The position numbers were made by a program, and so were the translations under genes. From Candidatus Poribacteria bacterium (GTDB lineage: Bacteria; Poribacteria; WGA-4E; WGA-3G), in the NCBI GenBank assembly GCA_022822085.1, contig JAJECK010000085.1, positions 1 through 64,000 of the forward strand: a DNA stretch of 64,000 nt. The letters are read 5' to 3'. Each line of letters begins with the position of its first letter. Positions within the stretch are counted from its first letter, which is position 1. Shown piece after piece: positions 42,581 to 52,497 of the stretch. The notes beneath the pieces were generated by a model, which saw nothing but the letters and a program-made list of their open reading frames with translations, was not told the DNA's origin and searched no databases.

Positions 42581-43969
42581 TTAGGAGTCCCTGCTACTTA
42601 GAAACTGATTCCCGACATCCATAATATCCCCTGCCCCAAGAGTTATTACAAGGTCTTGTGGTTGTGTAATTTCAATTAAATGTTCAACTACATCCTTCTT
42701 ATCAGATATATAAATAACATTCGGATGCCCCAGTTTTTTAATTGCATTTGCTAAGTTCTCACCAGTAACATTTTCTATTGGTCGTTCACCTGCACCATAG
42801 ATAGAAGTTACTATGAGGACATCTGCTTGATAAAAGGATCGAGAAAACTGATCTGCTAAATCCCTTACACGTGCATATCTATGCGGTTGGAAAACAGCAA
42901 CAATACGGCGATCATATCCATCTTTTGCGGCTTGCAATGCTGCCTGTAATTTAGCTGGATTATGGGCATAATCATCAACAACAACTATGTCGTCTACTTC
43001 CCCCAATATTTCGAAACGTCGATGTACACCTTGAAAGGATTCAAGTGCATTTTTAATGTCAGAAAATGGTATTTCCAATTCAAGACCAACTGCAATTGCT
43101 GCTAAAGAATTTGAAATGTTATGTCTTCCAGGCATTTTCAGATGAATAATGCCACACACTTTCCCATCAGATCGCACTTGATAATGAGATGTAGGACCGT
43201 CAATCTGAATATCCTCTGCAATCAAATCAGCGTGAGAATCAAGTCCATAGGTCACACATCTCTTATTTACCTTTGGTATAAGATTCTTTATGTTATCCTG
43301 ATCCAAACATAAAATTGCTAAACCGTAAAATGGAACTTTGTTGATAAAAGTAAGGAACGTATCCCCAATTTCTTCCACACTGTCATAATAGTCCAGATGA
43401 TCAGCATCTACAGATGTTACAACTGCAATTGTTGGATAAAACATTTCTATAGATCCATAAGCCTCATCCGCTTCTATGACTATCACATCACCGCGTCCGC
43501 TACGTGCATTGCTACCATTTACTAACTTACCACCTACAACAACCGTAGGGTCAAGAGTTGCTAACACTGCTGCGGTCATTGCTGTTGTCGTGGTTTTTCC
43601 ATGAGTCCCACTGACTGCGATACTATAACGCATCCGTGTAATTTCATTCAACATCTCCGCACCGCGGATGATGGGAATTTGAGCTTGAACTGCTGCTTGT
43701 AATTCAGAATTGTTTGCTGGTATTGCTGGAGAAGTAACTACAACATCTGCACCATTAATATGTGAGGAATCATGATTATACCATATATTGGCTCCACAGG
43801 ATTTTAAATGTTCAGTTGCTGCTGACTTTTTAATATCTGAACCAGTGACATTAAAATCGTGATCAAGCAGCACCTCTGCAATACCACTTAACCCTGCTCC
43901 ACCTATACCAATAATATGAATGTGTTGCGTTTTTCCTAACAACGTTTGCCTCCAGCAAAAACGTTTCAC
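42581..43969 (-). CDS. murC: UDP-N-acetylmuramate-L-alanine ligase MurC
   Basis: 462-aa cytoplasmic ligase adding L-Ala to UDP-MurNAc. N-terminal Rossmann 'GIGGAGLSGIAE' (21-32), ATP loop 'GTHGKTTTTAM' (~121), 'EADEAYGSIEMFYP', and C-terminal 'DDYAHNPAKLQAAL' and 'FQPHRYARVRDL', typical of MurC. murB, often fused or adjacent to murC, is not in this cluster. It overlaps nothing and lies 14 bp before ftsQ. Confidence 0.96.
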   Translation of the reverse strand: MKRFCWRQTLLGKTQHIHIIGIGGAGLSGIAEVLLDHDFNVTGSDIKKSAATEHLKSCGANIWYNHDSSHINGADVVVTSPAIPANNSELQAAVQAQIPIIRGAEMLNEITRMRYSIAVSGTHGKTTTTAMTAAVLATLDPTVVVGGKLVNGSNARSGRGDVIVIEADEAYGSIEMFYPTIAVVTSVDADHLDYYDSVEEIGDTFLTFINKVPFYGLAILCLDQDNIKNLIPKVNKRCVTYGLDSHADLIAEDIQIDGPTSHYQVRSDGKVCGIIHLKMPGRHNISNSLAAIAVGLELEIPFSDIKNALESFQGVHRRFEILGEVDDIVVVDDYAHNPAKLQAALQAAKDGYDRRIVAVFQPHRYARVRDLADQFSRSFYQADVLIVTSIYGAGERPIENVTGENLANAIKKLGHPNVIYISDKKDVVEHLIEITQPQDLVITLGAGDIMDVGNQFLSSRDS

Positions 43970-44008
43970 TTATTCAATGAACGAAGGGTAAACATCTAAT
44001 GTTTACTC

Positions 44009-45232
44009 CTATGATGCCAGTCTATATATTGACTCTGCTATTGTTTGACTCGCCATGGGATGTCCTAAATTCTTACTTGCCGATTTCATTTGTTGATATA
44101 TGTCATTGTTAGTAAAAATATGAAATAGGTTATCTGCTAAAATTTCTGGTGTCAATAATTCTTGTTGAAGAACGATTGCTGCCCCTGCATTCGCTACAGA
44201 TTGTGCATTATCTACTTGGTTGTTCCCAACAGCAGCGGGTAATGGAATAAAAATTGCAGGTATTCCACAAGCGGTGATTTCTGAGACAGTCATTCCGCCT
44301 GCTCTACATATCATTATATCTGCGATACTATAAATTTCCTCAACGTTATCAAAATACGGTTGAACGTGGTGTGGGATGCAGTTTTCTGTATAAGATGCTT
44401 TTATATCCTCAATGTTTGCTTTCCCTGTTTGATGAATAATTTGGATAGGTATTGCTGTTGAACTATCATTTGTCATTACATCTTCACAATCTGATTCGGG
44501 AATGATCTTTTGTGTAAATTTTGCAATTAATGGAGATGCATTAATCATTGCTTCATTTACTGCTTGAGAACCTTGGCTGCCACCCATTACAAATACCGTT
44601 TTTCGATTTGGATTCAGTTTATATTTCCTATATGTTATTTCTTCACGTGGATATTCCGTAATTCCAGGACGAATTGGATTACCAGTAACCTGTACGATGT
44701 GTTCTGGGAATCGTTGGGATTGTTGCGGTAATGCAAGGTATGCGGCAATTGCCCAACGTGCAAGAATACTGTTTGTCAAACCTGGGGACACATTCTGTTC
44801 CTGAATTGCTATGGGAATGTCAAGCAGCCAAGCTGCAAAGAGAACAGGTCCAGAAACATAACCACCTGTTCCTATTACGACATCTGGTTTTAGCTGCTTT
44901 AAATACTTCAATGACTGTAATAGTCCATTACATACCTTTATGATAACAGGCAACCACCTCCATGTCAAGCTGCGAGGGAATCCTTCAACAGTGATGGGTA
45001 GAAATTGGAATCCATGTTGTGGTATTAGTGTAGCTTCCAACCGATCATTTCCGCCAATAAAAACAAGGTCTACTTCAGAGTTAATTCGTTGAAGTGCCTG
45101 TGCAATTCCGATAGCAGGATATATGTGCCCACCTGTTCCACCGCCAGCAAGAACGAACTTTTTTAAATTCTTATAATCGTGATTTTCTAAGTGTATGTTA
45201 GGTTTTGTTTGAGTTGTATCTTGAGTTTTCAC
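44009..45232 (-). CDS. murG: Lipid II synthase MurG
   Basis: 407-aa GT28 glycosyltransferase that adds GlcNAc to lipid I at the inner membrane face. Motifs: 'LAGGGTGGHIYPAIGIAQAL' (~28-47), 'VIGTGGYVSGPVLFAAWL', 'IAIQEQNVSPGLTN', 'VMGGSQGSQAVN' and 'ICRAGGMTVSEITACGIPAIFIPLP'. It has a ~24-residue N-terminal extension and an insert around 'SDCEDVMTNDSSTAIP' compared with the usual ~360 aa. Confidence 0.96.
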   Translation of the reverse strand: MKTQDTTQTKPNIHLENHDYKNLKKFVLAGGGTGGHIYPAIGIAQALQRINSEVDLVFIGGNDRLEATLIPQHGFQFLPITVEGFPRSLTWRWLPVIIKVCNGLLQSLKYLKQLKPDVVIGTGGYVSGPVLFAAWLLDIPIAIQEQNVSPGLTNSILARWAIAAYLALPQQSQRFPEHIVQVTGNPIRPGITEYPREEITYRKYKLNPNRKTVFVMGGSQGSQAVNEAMINASPLIAKFTQKIIPESDCEDVMTNDSSTAIPIQIIHQTGKANIEDIKASYTENCIPHHVQPYFDNVEEIYSIADIMICRAGGMTVSEITACGIPAIFIPLPAAVGNNQVDNAQSVANAGAAIVLQQELLTPEILADNLFHIFTNNDIYQQMKSASKNLGHPMASQTIAESIYRLAS

Positions 45233-45321
45233 ATCAATCTTTTAAAATCATTTTCTGATATTTTGAATGTGTAAGTCAAATTATATATCTATCTCTTTGA
45301 CTAATATCCTGACATATTTGT

Positions 45322-46524
45322 TTATATTCTTCTGGTTTTCAGTGTTGTCCTTGTGGCACTCCTTGAGATATTTAATAATATTCCAACACAAACTAAACTG
45401 ATAACAAGAGAGGATCCACCATAACTTAGGAACGGTAAGGTTATACCTTTTGTTGGTAGAAATCCAGTTACAACACCAATGTTGATAAAAGTTTGTAGAC
45501 CGATTATTAGTGTAAGTCCAGTTGCGAATAATGCCCCGAACCGATTTTCAGTTCGTCTTGCGATTGATATACCTCGCCAAACAAAAACCATAAATATTAT
45601 GGTAACACTGGCTGCACCGATGAATCCAAATTCTTCCCCTATAACCGAAAAAATAAAATCTGTGTGGGGATAAGGTAAATAATTAATTTTTGCTGCGCTT
45701 TCATCAATGCCTACTCCATATAACCCACCCCATTGAAATGCTTCTAATGAGCGTTCAAGTTGAAAACCCGCTGCATCAGAAGATTGTAGCGTCGCCCAAT
45801 AATCTGTTACTCGTTTCAATCGATACGAACTGCTAAAAATAAATCCAGCCAACAGCCCCACTCCACCCCCGATTAAGATGAACGTATGTGAAAGACGGAT
45901 CCCCCCAATAAATAATATACACCCGGCAGTAGCAGCCAATAACACAGCAGACCCGAAATCTGGTTGTCTTGCAACTAAACCGAACATCAGTCCAATTATG
46001 AGGATGTTAGGTAACACACCATTGAAAAAACTCTTTATCCGTTCTGGTTTTCGTGCTAAAAAATGTGCTATATGAATTAGCAAAGCGACTTTTGCAAATT
46101 CAACCGGTTGAAAATTGACACCTTTTACAGAGATCCATCGTCTAAATATCCCACCTTCTGCCCCACTGACTCCCATCCCTATTGGCGTGAAGACAAGAGC
46201 TAACAGGACGAATGCGAGAAATAACAATATGTTACTGTACTTTTCATACAGCCTATACGGGATGTATGAGGCAATACCCATACCTGCTAAACCTATGATG
46301 CATGCAAATATTTGTATTTTTAGGTATTGGTAGTTATTTCCGTATTGTTTTAATGACAAGACATGTCCGGCACTATATACCATCAATAGACCGATTCCAA
46401 CCAATAGGAGGGTTACAGCAAGCAAACCAGTGTCAACTCTACCCGTACCTGTTATTTGTTGCACTTCTCTATCGGATGGAATAGATCCTGTATTGGTATA
46501 ATTCAGTGTATTTTGATTTTGCAT
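45322..46524 (-). CDS. ftsW: Lipid II glycosyltransferase/polymerase FtsW
   Basis: 400-aa SEDS protein with ten TMs. 'LLVGIGLLMVYSAGHVLS' near the start, 'VNFQPVEFAKVALLIHIAHF', 'RQPDFGSAVLLAATAGCILFIGG', 'AFQWGGLYGVGID', 'YPHTDFIFSVIGEEFGFIGA' and 'GFLPTKGITLPFLSYGGSSL' are SEDS hallmarks, including the catalytic-site Asp region. It polymerises septal glycan with FtsI. A ~25-residue polar N-terminal tail precedes TM1. Confidence 0.95.
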   Translation of the reverse strand: MQNQNTLNYTNTGSIPSDREVQQITGTGRVDTGLLAVTLLLVGIGLLMVYSAGHVLSLKQYGNNYQYLKIQIFACIIGLAGMGIASYIPYRLYEKYSNILLFLAFVLLALVFTPIGMGVSGAEGGIFRRWISVKGVNFQPVEFAKVALLIHIAHFLARKPERIKSFFNGVLPNILIIGLMFGLVARQPDFGSAVLLAATAGCILFIGGIRLSHTFILIGGGVGLLAGFIFSSSYRLKRVTDYWATLQSSDAAGFQLERSLEAFQWGGLYGVGIDESAAKINYLPYPHTDFIFSVIGEEFGFIGAASVTIIFMVFVWRGISIARRTENRFGALFATGLTLIIGLQTFINIGVVTGFLPTKGITLPFLSYGGSSLVISLVCVGILLNISRSATRTTLKTRRI

Positions 46525-46574
46525 TTGTCGTTTGTATGTTATGTATTATTATGGAAAAGAATAAAAAAATCATA

Positions 46575-48053
46575 TTAGTTGTCTATTTTAGGTTTCAGTG
46601 AGTTAACTGCGTTTCTAAATGATTCACCCCGTTCTTTGTAATCCGAATACATGTCAAAACTTGCATTTGCTGGAGAAAGAAGAACTATGTCTCCTTTTAC
46701 AGCATGTGTATAAGCAAATTCCACAGCATCTTCCATTGTTCCAGTCTGGTAAATCGGGGCGTACTCACTAAGTGTATTATGTATGTTGTGTGTGTGTTCT
46801 CCAAGCAATATTAAACATTTAACACTCTCTTGAACAAGATCAATTAGGGGTTCGTAAATGTTCCCTTTATCAAAACCCCCGATGATTAGGAAAATTTGCT
46901 TAGCATTTTCACTTGTGTATCTTGTATTTTTAATGGACTCGAGAGCAGCGTATGTTGCTATGACGTTTGTTGCTTTAGAATCGTTTATGTAATCTACTCC
47001 ATTTAATGCTCGTACTTTTTCAAATGCATGCTCAAGTGCAATATGTTTCTTATCAAATTCCAGAAGAGCTTGTCGCATATCGGTGTGTGGTACACCGTAG
47101 ATTGTCCCGATAACCGTAGCTGCCAGTACATTACGTATGTTATGTGATCCAGCTAATGGTATCTCAGTTACATTACATATTAAGTTTTCTTGCTTATTAT
47201 GATAATTATATATATTGATTTGATCTCCATATCTTCGCAGACCAACTCCAACCTTACAACCATTATCCGCGCAAAAACAGTTCAATCCACTTTCTGTATC
47301 TTTTAAATTATCTGTGAAATAAGCGGTATTTGCATCAGAGTCATCTGAAAGTCGTTTAACTCTATCGTCCGCTGCGTTTAGGACTATCCAGTCCGATTCA
47401 GTCTGATTTGCATATATTTTACGTTTAGCATTGATATATGCATCCATTGTTTTGTGACGATCAAGATGATCACGCGACAAATTTAAAACGACACTTACTT
47501 CTGGACGAAAAAAATAGGTGCTTTCTAACTGGAAGCTGCTCACCTCAACAACAGCCAGGTCTTTATCAGTTAATAATGCTGATTTTCTTGCTAATGGAAC
47601 ACCGATATTTCCTGCAACAATCACATTTGTAAAAAGGTTACTCTTCTCCAGAATTGCTGCAGTCAATAAGGTTGTTGTAGACTTACCTTTTGTTCCTGTA
47701 ATTGCAACAATAGGTGCATGACATTGACCAGCTGATACTTCCAATTCTCCTATAATAGATATTTGTCTCCTTTTTGCCTCACATAGAATTGGAATATCCA
47801 GCGGCACACCTGGTGAAACAACAATCAAATCAGCGTTGTCAATACAAGAAATCCCATGTCCTCCAAGTTGGAATTCAATAGGGGCTCCATCCAATTGGTT
47901 AATTTCAGAAGACAGTAAATCTCTTTCACGTGTATCAGTAAGTGTGATTTTTGCACCTAAGTCGTATAGTAGCCATGCAATTGCAATGCCACTTCTACTT
48001 GCCCCAAAAACAGTAATCTGTAAACCTGAATAAAGATTAGGCTTGGATGTCAT
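46575..48053 (-). CDS. murD: UDP-MurNAc-L-alanine-D-glutamate ligase MurD
   Basis: 492-aa ligase. 'VFGASRSGIAIAWLLYDLGA' in the N-terminal domain, 'GTKGKSTTTLL' P-loop, 'NLSRDHLDRHKTMDAY' and C-terminal 'INDSKATNVIATYAAL' with the MurD Asp-Ser-Lys-Ala-Thr-Asn signature. It adds D-Glu in the cytoplasm. The ribosome site and start are duplicated by a 25-bp tandem repeat just upstream, creating a short uORF that overlaps the start. Confidence 0.96.
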   Translation of the reverse strand: MTSKPNLYSGLQITVFGASRSGIAIAWLLYDLGAKITLTDTRERDLLSSEINQLDGAPIEFQLGGHGISCIDNADLIVVSPGVPLDIPILCEAKRRQISIIGELEVSAGQCHAPIVAITGTKGKSTTTLLTAAILEKSNLFTNVIVAGNIGVPLARKSALLTDKDLAVVEVSSFQLESTYFFRPEVSVVLNLSRDHLDRHKTMDAYINAKRKIYANQTESDWIVLNAADDRVKRLSDDSDANTAYFTDNLKDTESGLNCFCADNGCKVGVGLRRYGDQINIYNYHNKQENLICNVTEIPLAGSHNIRNVLAATVIGTIYGVPHTDMRQALLEFDKKHIALEHAFEKVRALNGVDYINDSKATNVIATYAALESIKNTRYTSENAKQIFLIIGGFDKGNIYEPLIDLVQESVKCLILLGEHTHNIHNTLSEYAPIYQTGTMEDAVEFAYTHAVKGDIVLLSPANASFDMYSDYKERGESFRNAVNSLKPKIDN

Positions 48054-48097
48054 AACATTTCCTCAACCTTATAGTCATAACATTTCCTCAACTTTAG
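48050..48097 (-). repeat. 25-bp tandem duplication of the murD ribosome site and start
   Basis: 'GTTGAGGAAATGTTATGAC' occurs twice with a 25-bp period. The upstream ATG opens a 13-codon uORF (ATG ACT ATA AGG ... GCC TAA) that overlaps the first murD codons in another frame. Confidence 0.75.
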
Positions 48098-48129
48098 AAT
48101 TGATAAGGTTGCAAATCGAGGATAAACAC

Positions 48130-49248
48130 TTATCCTAATCTTAATGTGCTTAATGCTATCAACATTAAGATGAGTGCAACGATCCAAAACCGGATTACCA
48201 CTTTGGATTCTTTCCATCCAGAAAGCAGAAAATGATAATGAAGAGGTGACATTTTGATTACGCGTTTTCCAAATGTTCTATATGACCAGACTTGAATAAT
48301 GACTGAGAGTGCTTCTGCAACGAAGATACCACCAACGATGATAAGGAGGAATTCCTGTTTAATTAAGAGGGCACATGTGCCGAGAGTAGCACCGAGTGGC
48401 AAAGAACCGGTATCTCCCATGAAAAGTTGGGCTGGATGTCCATTGTACCAAAGAAATCCCAATCCTGCTCCAACTAATGATGCACAAAATATAACGGTGA
48501 CTTCTCCAGCGATAGGTAAATGGAATAAGTTGAGATGTTCCGCAATTTCGTTGTGGCTTGCTAAGTATCCAAGTGCCCCAATTGTGCCAGCCACAAATAG
48601 GGTACATCCGATTGCCAACCCATCCATACCATCTGTTAGATTCACAGCATTTGAAGTACCAACAATTACTAAGGTGGCAAATGGAATAAAGAAAATTTTT
48701 AGATTAGGTTCAAAGTTTTTAAAGAATGGAAGATGTAATGCCGTGCGACTTGCTGGATCATTACCCTCAAATGGACCCCATTGGTAAAGATAGTATGCAA
48801 TTGCTAATGCCCCTATCGTTTGTAGAACAATTTTCTGCCAACCCCGTAATCCAAGCGATTGCTTTCTGCTGATTTTACACATATCATCTAAAAAGCCAAG
48901 TCCTCCAAACCATAGGGTTGTCAAAATCATCAGGAAGATAAAAGGTTGGTCCAACTTTGCCCAAAAAGCTATGGATATCAGCACTGCCACAATGATTAAG
49001 ATACCACCCATCGTAGGAGTACCAGCCTTACTTTGATCCTCGTTTTGCTGCTGTGCTTTTTCCACTTCTTCTTGAATGTGTTCTCCTATCCGTAATTGCT
49101 TCAACCGTCTTATCATAAATGGGCCTAAAACAAGTGAAATGACCAAAGCAGTAGCTGTAGCATAGACTGCACGGAAAGGAATTGAACCAAAAACTTCAAA
49201 TGGTTGATATAGGTTAATTAGATTTTGGAAAAAAAGATGATAAAACAT
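48130..49248 (-). CDS. mraY: Phospho-MurNAc-pentapeptide transferase MraY
   Basis: 372-aa, ten-TM enzyme making lipid I. 'GTPTMGGILIIVAVLISIAFWA', 'GLGFLDDMCKI' (catalytic Asp pair), 'SNAVNLTDGMDGLAIG', 'AGLGFLWYNGHPAQLFMGDTGSLPLGA' and 'MSPLHYHFLLSGWKESKVVIRFW' are MraY signatures. It lies between ddl and murD, in place of the usual murF-mraY-murD order. Confidence 0.97.
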   Translation of the reverse strand: MFYHLFFQNLINLYQPFEVFGSIPFRAVYATATALVISLVLGPFMIRRLKQLRIGEHIQEEVEKAQQQNEDQSKAGTPTMGGILIIVAVLISIAFWAKLDQPFIFLMILTTLWFGGLGFLDDMCKISRKQSLGLRGWQKIVLQTIGALAIAYYLYQWGPFEGNDPASRTALHLPFFKNFEPNLKIFFIPFATLVIVGTSNAVNLTDGMDGLAIGCTLFVAGTIGALGYLASHNEIAEHLNLFHLPIAGEVTVIFCASLVGAGLGFLWYNGHPAQLFMGDTGSLPLGATLGTCALLIKQEFLLIIVGGIFVAEALSVIIQVWSYRTFGKRVIKMSPLHYHFLLSGWKESKVVIRFWIVALILMLIALSTLRLG

Positions 49249-49364
49249 AATATAGCTGCTTACGAACTTAATTTAAAAACAGACTGTATTGTCTGAGGAA
49301 AATATGAATGTAAATAGAAGAAAAATGTTGTAATTCTCAAAAAAAGATATACAGAAACTTTAGG

Positions 49365-50588
49365 TTATTCCTCTTGCTGAGAGTTAGATTTTAACTTGCC
49401 GAAACTTGCAGCAGTTTGACTTAACAAGTTCGTTGAATATGAATAGATAAGTCTATTTTTCTCTTGATGTACTTCTAATGCAAGGTTGACTAATTGTGAT
49501 ACTAAATCAGGAAAGGTGACATCATCTGGTTCCCATAAGTAAAAACTAAAGGAACCAGGAATTGTATTTATTTCATTCACATAAACCCGTTCATCTGCAC
49601 TAACTAAAAAATCAATTCTGGCAATTCCTACACAGTCAAGAATTTTAAAAGAGTCCGTTGCCAACTTTTGAATATGTAACGTCATTTCATCTGGAATTGG
49701 TGCAGGTATTTTTCGGTGTGCACCTGCCATTCCAGCTGTAATTTCTGGTTCAGGGACATCACCGGTATTTGTCTCAGGTTCTGAATTATCGTGTATATAT
49801 TTATCATCGAAACTCAGGAAATCTGTACTGGAAATTGGTTGTTCACAAACAGAGGGGATTGGTGTATGTGTTCCTATTACCGAACAATTAATTTCATATC
49901 CATTTTCAATACCTTGTTCAACGAGGATGCGTCGACAATACCGACATGCAAGTTCAATTGCATCTCTAAGTTCATCCTCATTTTTTGCCTGACTTACACC
50001 TATACTCGAACCACTTATTGCTGGTTTCACGTACATAGGATAGACAAGTTTTTCTTCTAATATACTTATAATGTCATCACTTGCAGAATTCCATTCATGT
50101 TTTGTGAACGGAATATATGGTACAATTGGTAAGCCATTCTCATTAAGAACAGCCTTCATTATGATTTTATCCATGCCGACACTTGAACCGACGATACCTG
50201 CACCGACATAAGGTATATCCATTAGTTCAAGTAGACCTTGTAGTGAACCATCTTCACCGTTAACACCGTGAACAGCGGGAAACACTACATCTATATTCAG
50301 TTCCCTAATTTTTTTAAATAAACCTACTCGTTTTGGAATCACATTGAATTTTGGAAGTGTATTGAATTCTACACTGACAATATCATGATCAGTAGCACTT
50401 GGTAATGCTCCATCTGTAAAAGTCTTCAATTCACTGAGTTTACCGCCTGTTAACCATACTCCTTCTTTTGTAATATATATCGGTATCACATCATGTTTAT
50501 CTGATAATGCAGCTTTGACCTGATGTGCGGTTACAATTGATACTTCATGCTCAGGTGATCTCCCTCCAAATATGAGTGCTATGTTCAT
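49365..50588 (-). CDS. ddl: D-alanine-D-alanine ligase
   Basis: 407-aa ATP-grasp ligase. 'IALIFGGRSPEHEVSIVTA' start, 'VFPAVHGVNGEDGSLQGLLELMDIPYVG', 'YVKPAISGSSIGVSQAKNEDEL' (ATP site) and 'INTIPGSFSFYLWE' near the end. It carries an acidic insert of ~20 residues ('HDNSEPETNTGDVPEPEITAG') before the usual 'KIPAPI' strand. Its place between murF and mraY is unusual; in classical clusters ddl precedes ftsQ. Confidence 0.95.
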   Translation of the reverse strand: MNIALIFGGRSPEHEVSIVTAHQVKAALSDKHDVIPIYITKEGVWLTGGKLSELKTFTDGALPSATDHDIVSVEFNTLPKFNVIPKRVGLFKKIRELNIDVVFPAVHGVNGEDGSLQGLLELMDIPYVGAGIVGSSVGMDKIIMKAVLNENGLPIVPYIPFTKHEWNSASDDIISILEEKLVYPMYVKPAISGSSIGVSQAKNEDELRDAIELACRYCRRILVEQGIENGYEINCSVIGTHTPIPSVCEQPISSTDFLSFDDKYIHDNSEPETNTGDVPEPEITAGMAGAHRKIPAPIPDEMTLHIQKLATDSFKILDCVGIARIDFLVSADERVYVNEINTIPGSFSFYLWEPDDVTFPDLVSQLVNLALEVHQEKNRLIYSYSTNLLSQTAASFGKLKSNSQQEE

Positions 50589-50671
50589 CTGCTATTATAC
50601 CTCTGCGTTATTTTTCAGAATTTTGTATGTTTAGTTTAGAAATCTAAATACTTCCATATTTTTAATGTGTA

Positions 50672-52291
50672 TTATGTTGCTTCATTATAATTATCTGGTA
50701 AATCATTTTCAAAAAGGACTACATCCCCAGGATTCAATTTCTCTTGTAATTGTTGTGGAACTTCATCAAGATTGTTTACGATGGATATATTTTGTTCGGG
50801 ATAATTTTCGTTTTTAAGTCCATCCAAAATTGGGGCTGTTCTCGTCCGGCCTACAAGGATAACAAGATCACAAACTTTAGCTGCTTCAGCCCCGAAATGC
50901 CTATTCTCATCGTATTCACGTTCACCAAGTTCTACCATGCCGGGTGTAACCAATACTTTTTTGCCTTGTTTTTCACTTAGAAAGTCTGTTAGCACCTCAA
51001 GAGCTGCCTTTGCTCCTTCTGGATTTGAATTGAAACTGTCGTCAATCACAGTTACGCCTTCGGCACCCTCCATCAATTGTAATCGGTGAGGAACAGGTTC
51101 CAATGCGGTTAAGGCACTTTGTATTTCAGCAAATGTCATACCGCAGTGTAATGCAACACAAATAGCAGCAAGTATGTTTGAGACATTATGTTTACCCAAT
51201 AACCTTGTTGTGATTTCAGCTGTTCCCGCTACAACGTCATTTACTGTGAATGTTAACCCTTTTTCGTTCTGTTTTATGTTTGCTGCACTCAATTTAACTG
51301 TGTTTTTTGTTTCTATACCGTATTGAAGAACAGGAACAGTTTCGGTTTTTTCAGCTAACTTTGCACAGATTTCATTATCAGCATTTATCACAGCAAGTCC
51401 ATTTGAAGGTAATGCTTCAATAAGTTCATACTTTGCGCGTGTAGTATTTTCAATGCTCTTAAATCTTTCTAAATGTACTGGTCCAACAGCGGTGAGTATT
51501 CCGATTTCCGGCGGTGCCAGACGACACAATTCGCGTATGTCGCCACGTTTATATGCCCCCATTTCAACAATAAATATCTCATGTTCAGGTAATAAATCAC
51601 CTCTGATGACCTTACATATCCCCATCGGTGTGTTATAACTATCTGGTGTCATCAATGTGTTGTATTTTTGTGATAAAATCTGGTGAAGTATATATTTTGT
51701 ACTTGTTTTACCGTAACTTCCAGTAATTCCTACTATTTTCGGTTGTAATGTTTTTATACGTTTTCTGGCATCCCGTAAATACATACCGTTTATAAATTGT
51801 TCAAGAGGCCAGATTAGGAAACTACTCACTGCAAGAATAGGGACTGTGAGTTCACTATATAGCAAAACCGCTAACCGCCAACGATCTTCATTTATATTAC
51901 TAACAAGCAGTATTGCTACTGCAACAAGCAGAATAAGAGATAATCCATAGAGCCGTTTTGCCCGAGCAGTATATACAAGTGGTTTTTTGGGAGGTGTTCT
52001 TTTTCGCCATACGATCCTATATAACTGGATAACTATCCATACAAGACAGATCGTTGAAAAAATCCACTCCGTAAGAAAATTTGGAAAAAAATAAAAAAGT
52101 GTTAACAAACATGCTATGAATAATATCTCTATGATATCAAAACAATTCCGAATGTGTTCAGAAATCCATTTCAAGTACCGTCTCGGTTTATATCCATCCA
52201 ATTGGAGAATATGTAGCCCGCGTGAGGAACGGATGACTGCTCTTACAAAACAAGTAATAACTAATAGATAAAACAGAATCTCGTTAAGCAT
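50672..52291 (-). CDS. murF: MurF-type ligase with N-terminal membrane extension
   Basis: 539 residues. The first ~165 form about five hydrophobic segments ('ILFYLLVITCFVRAVI', 'IIEILFIACLLTLFYFF', 'IFSTICLVWIVIQLYRIV', 'LILLVAVAILLVSNI', 'VPILAVSSFLIW'). A Mur ligase core follows: P-loop 'GITGSYGKTSTK' (~189), 'NTPMGICKVIRGDL', 'EMGAYKRGDIRELCRLAPPE' and 'DDSFNSNPEGAKAALEVL', typical of MurF. It adds D-Ala-D-Ala. The membrane part would tether the enzyme near MraY; ordinary MurF is soluble (~450 aa). No other murF is in the cluster. Confidence 0.88.
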   Translation of the reverse strand: MLNEILFYLLVITCFVRAVIRSSRGLHILQLDGYKPRRYLKWISEHIRNCFDIIEILFIACLLTLFYFFPNFLTEWIFSTICLVWIVIQLYRIVWRKRTPPKKPLVYTARAKRLYGLSLILLVAVAILLVSNINEDRWRLAVLLYSELTVPILAVSSFLIWPLEQFINGMYLRDARKRIKTLQPKIVGITGSYGKTSTKYILHQILSQKYNTLMTPDSYNTPMGICKVIRGDLLPEHEIFIVEMGAYKRGDIRELCRLAPPEIGILTAVGPVHLERFKSIENTTRAKYELIEALPSNGLAVINADNEICAKLAEKTETVPVLQYGIETKNTVKLSAANIKQNEKGLTFTVNDVVAGTAEITTRLLGKHNVSNILAAICVALHCGMTFAEIQSALTALEPVPHRLQLMEGAEGVTVIDDSFNSNPEGAKAALEVLTDFLSEKQGKKVLVTPGMVELGEREYDENRHFGAEAAKVCDLVILVGRTRTAPILDGLKNENYPEQNISIVNNLDEVPQQLQEKLNPGDVVLFENDLPDNYNEAT

Positions 52292-52497
52292 AATCTTCTA
52301 CAATAATAATTCAGTATGTGATTTACAAAAGTGTATGTTGATAACAAAAACGCAATGAATAGTCTGCGTTTCTACAGATTCGGCAGACCCATATCATTGC
52401 GTATATATGGATACTTCTTTTGATAGACAGGATTATTTATTTTCATATTCTCAATCATAACATTCGATTGGCAATCCATGCCATTCAGTTCAGTTGT

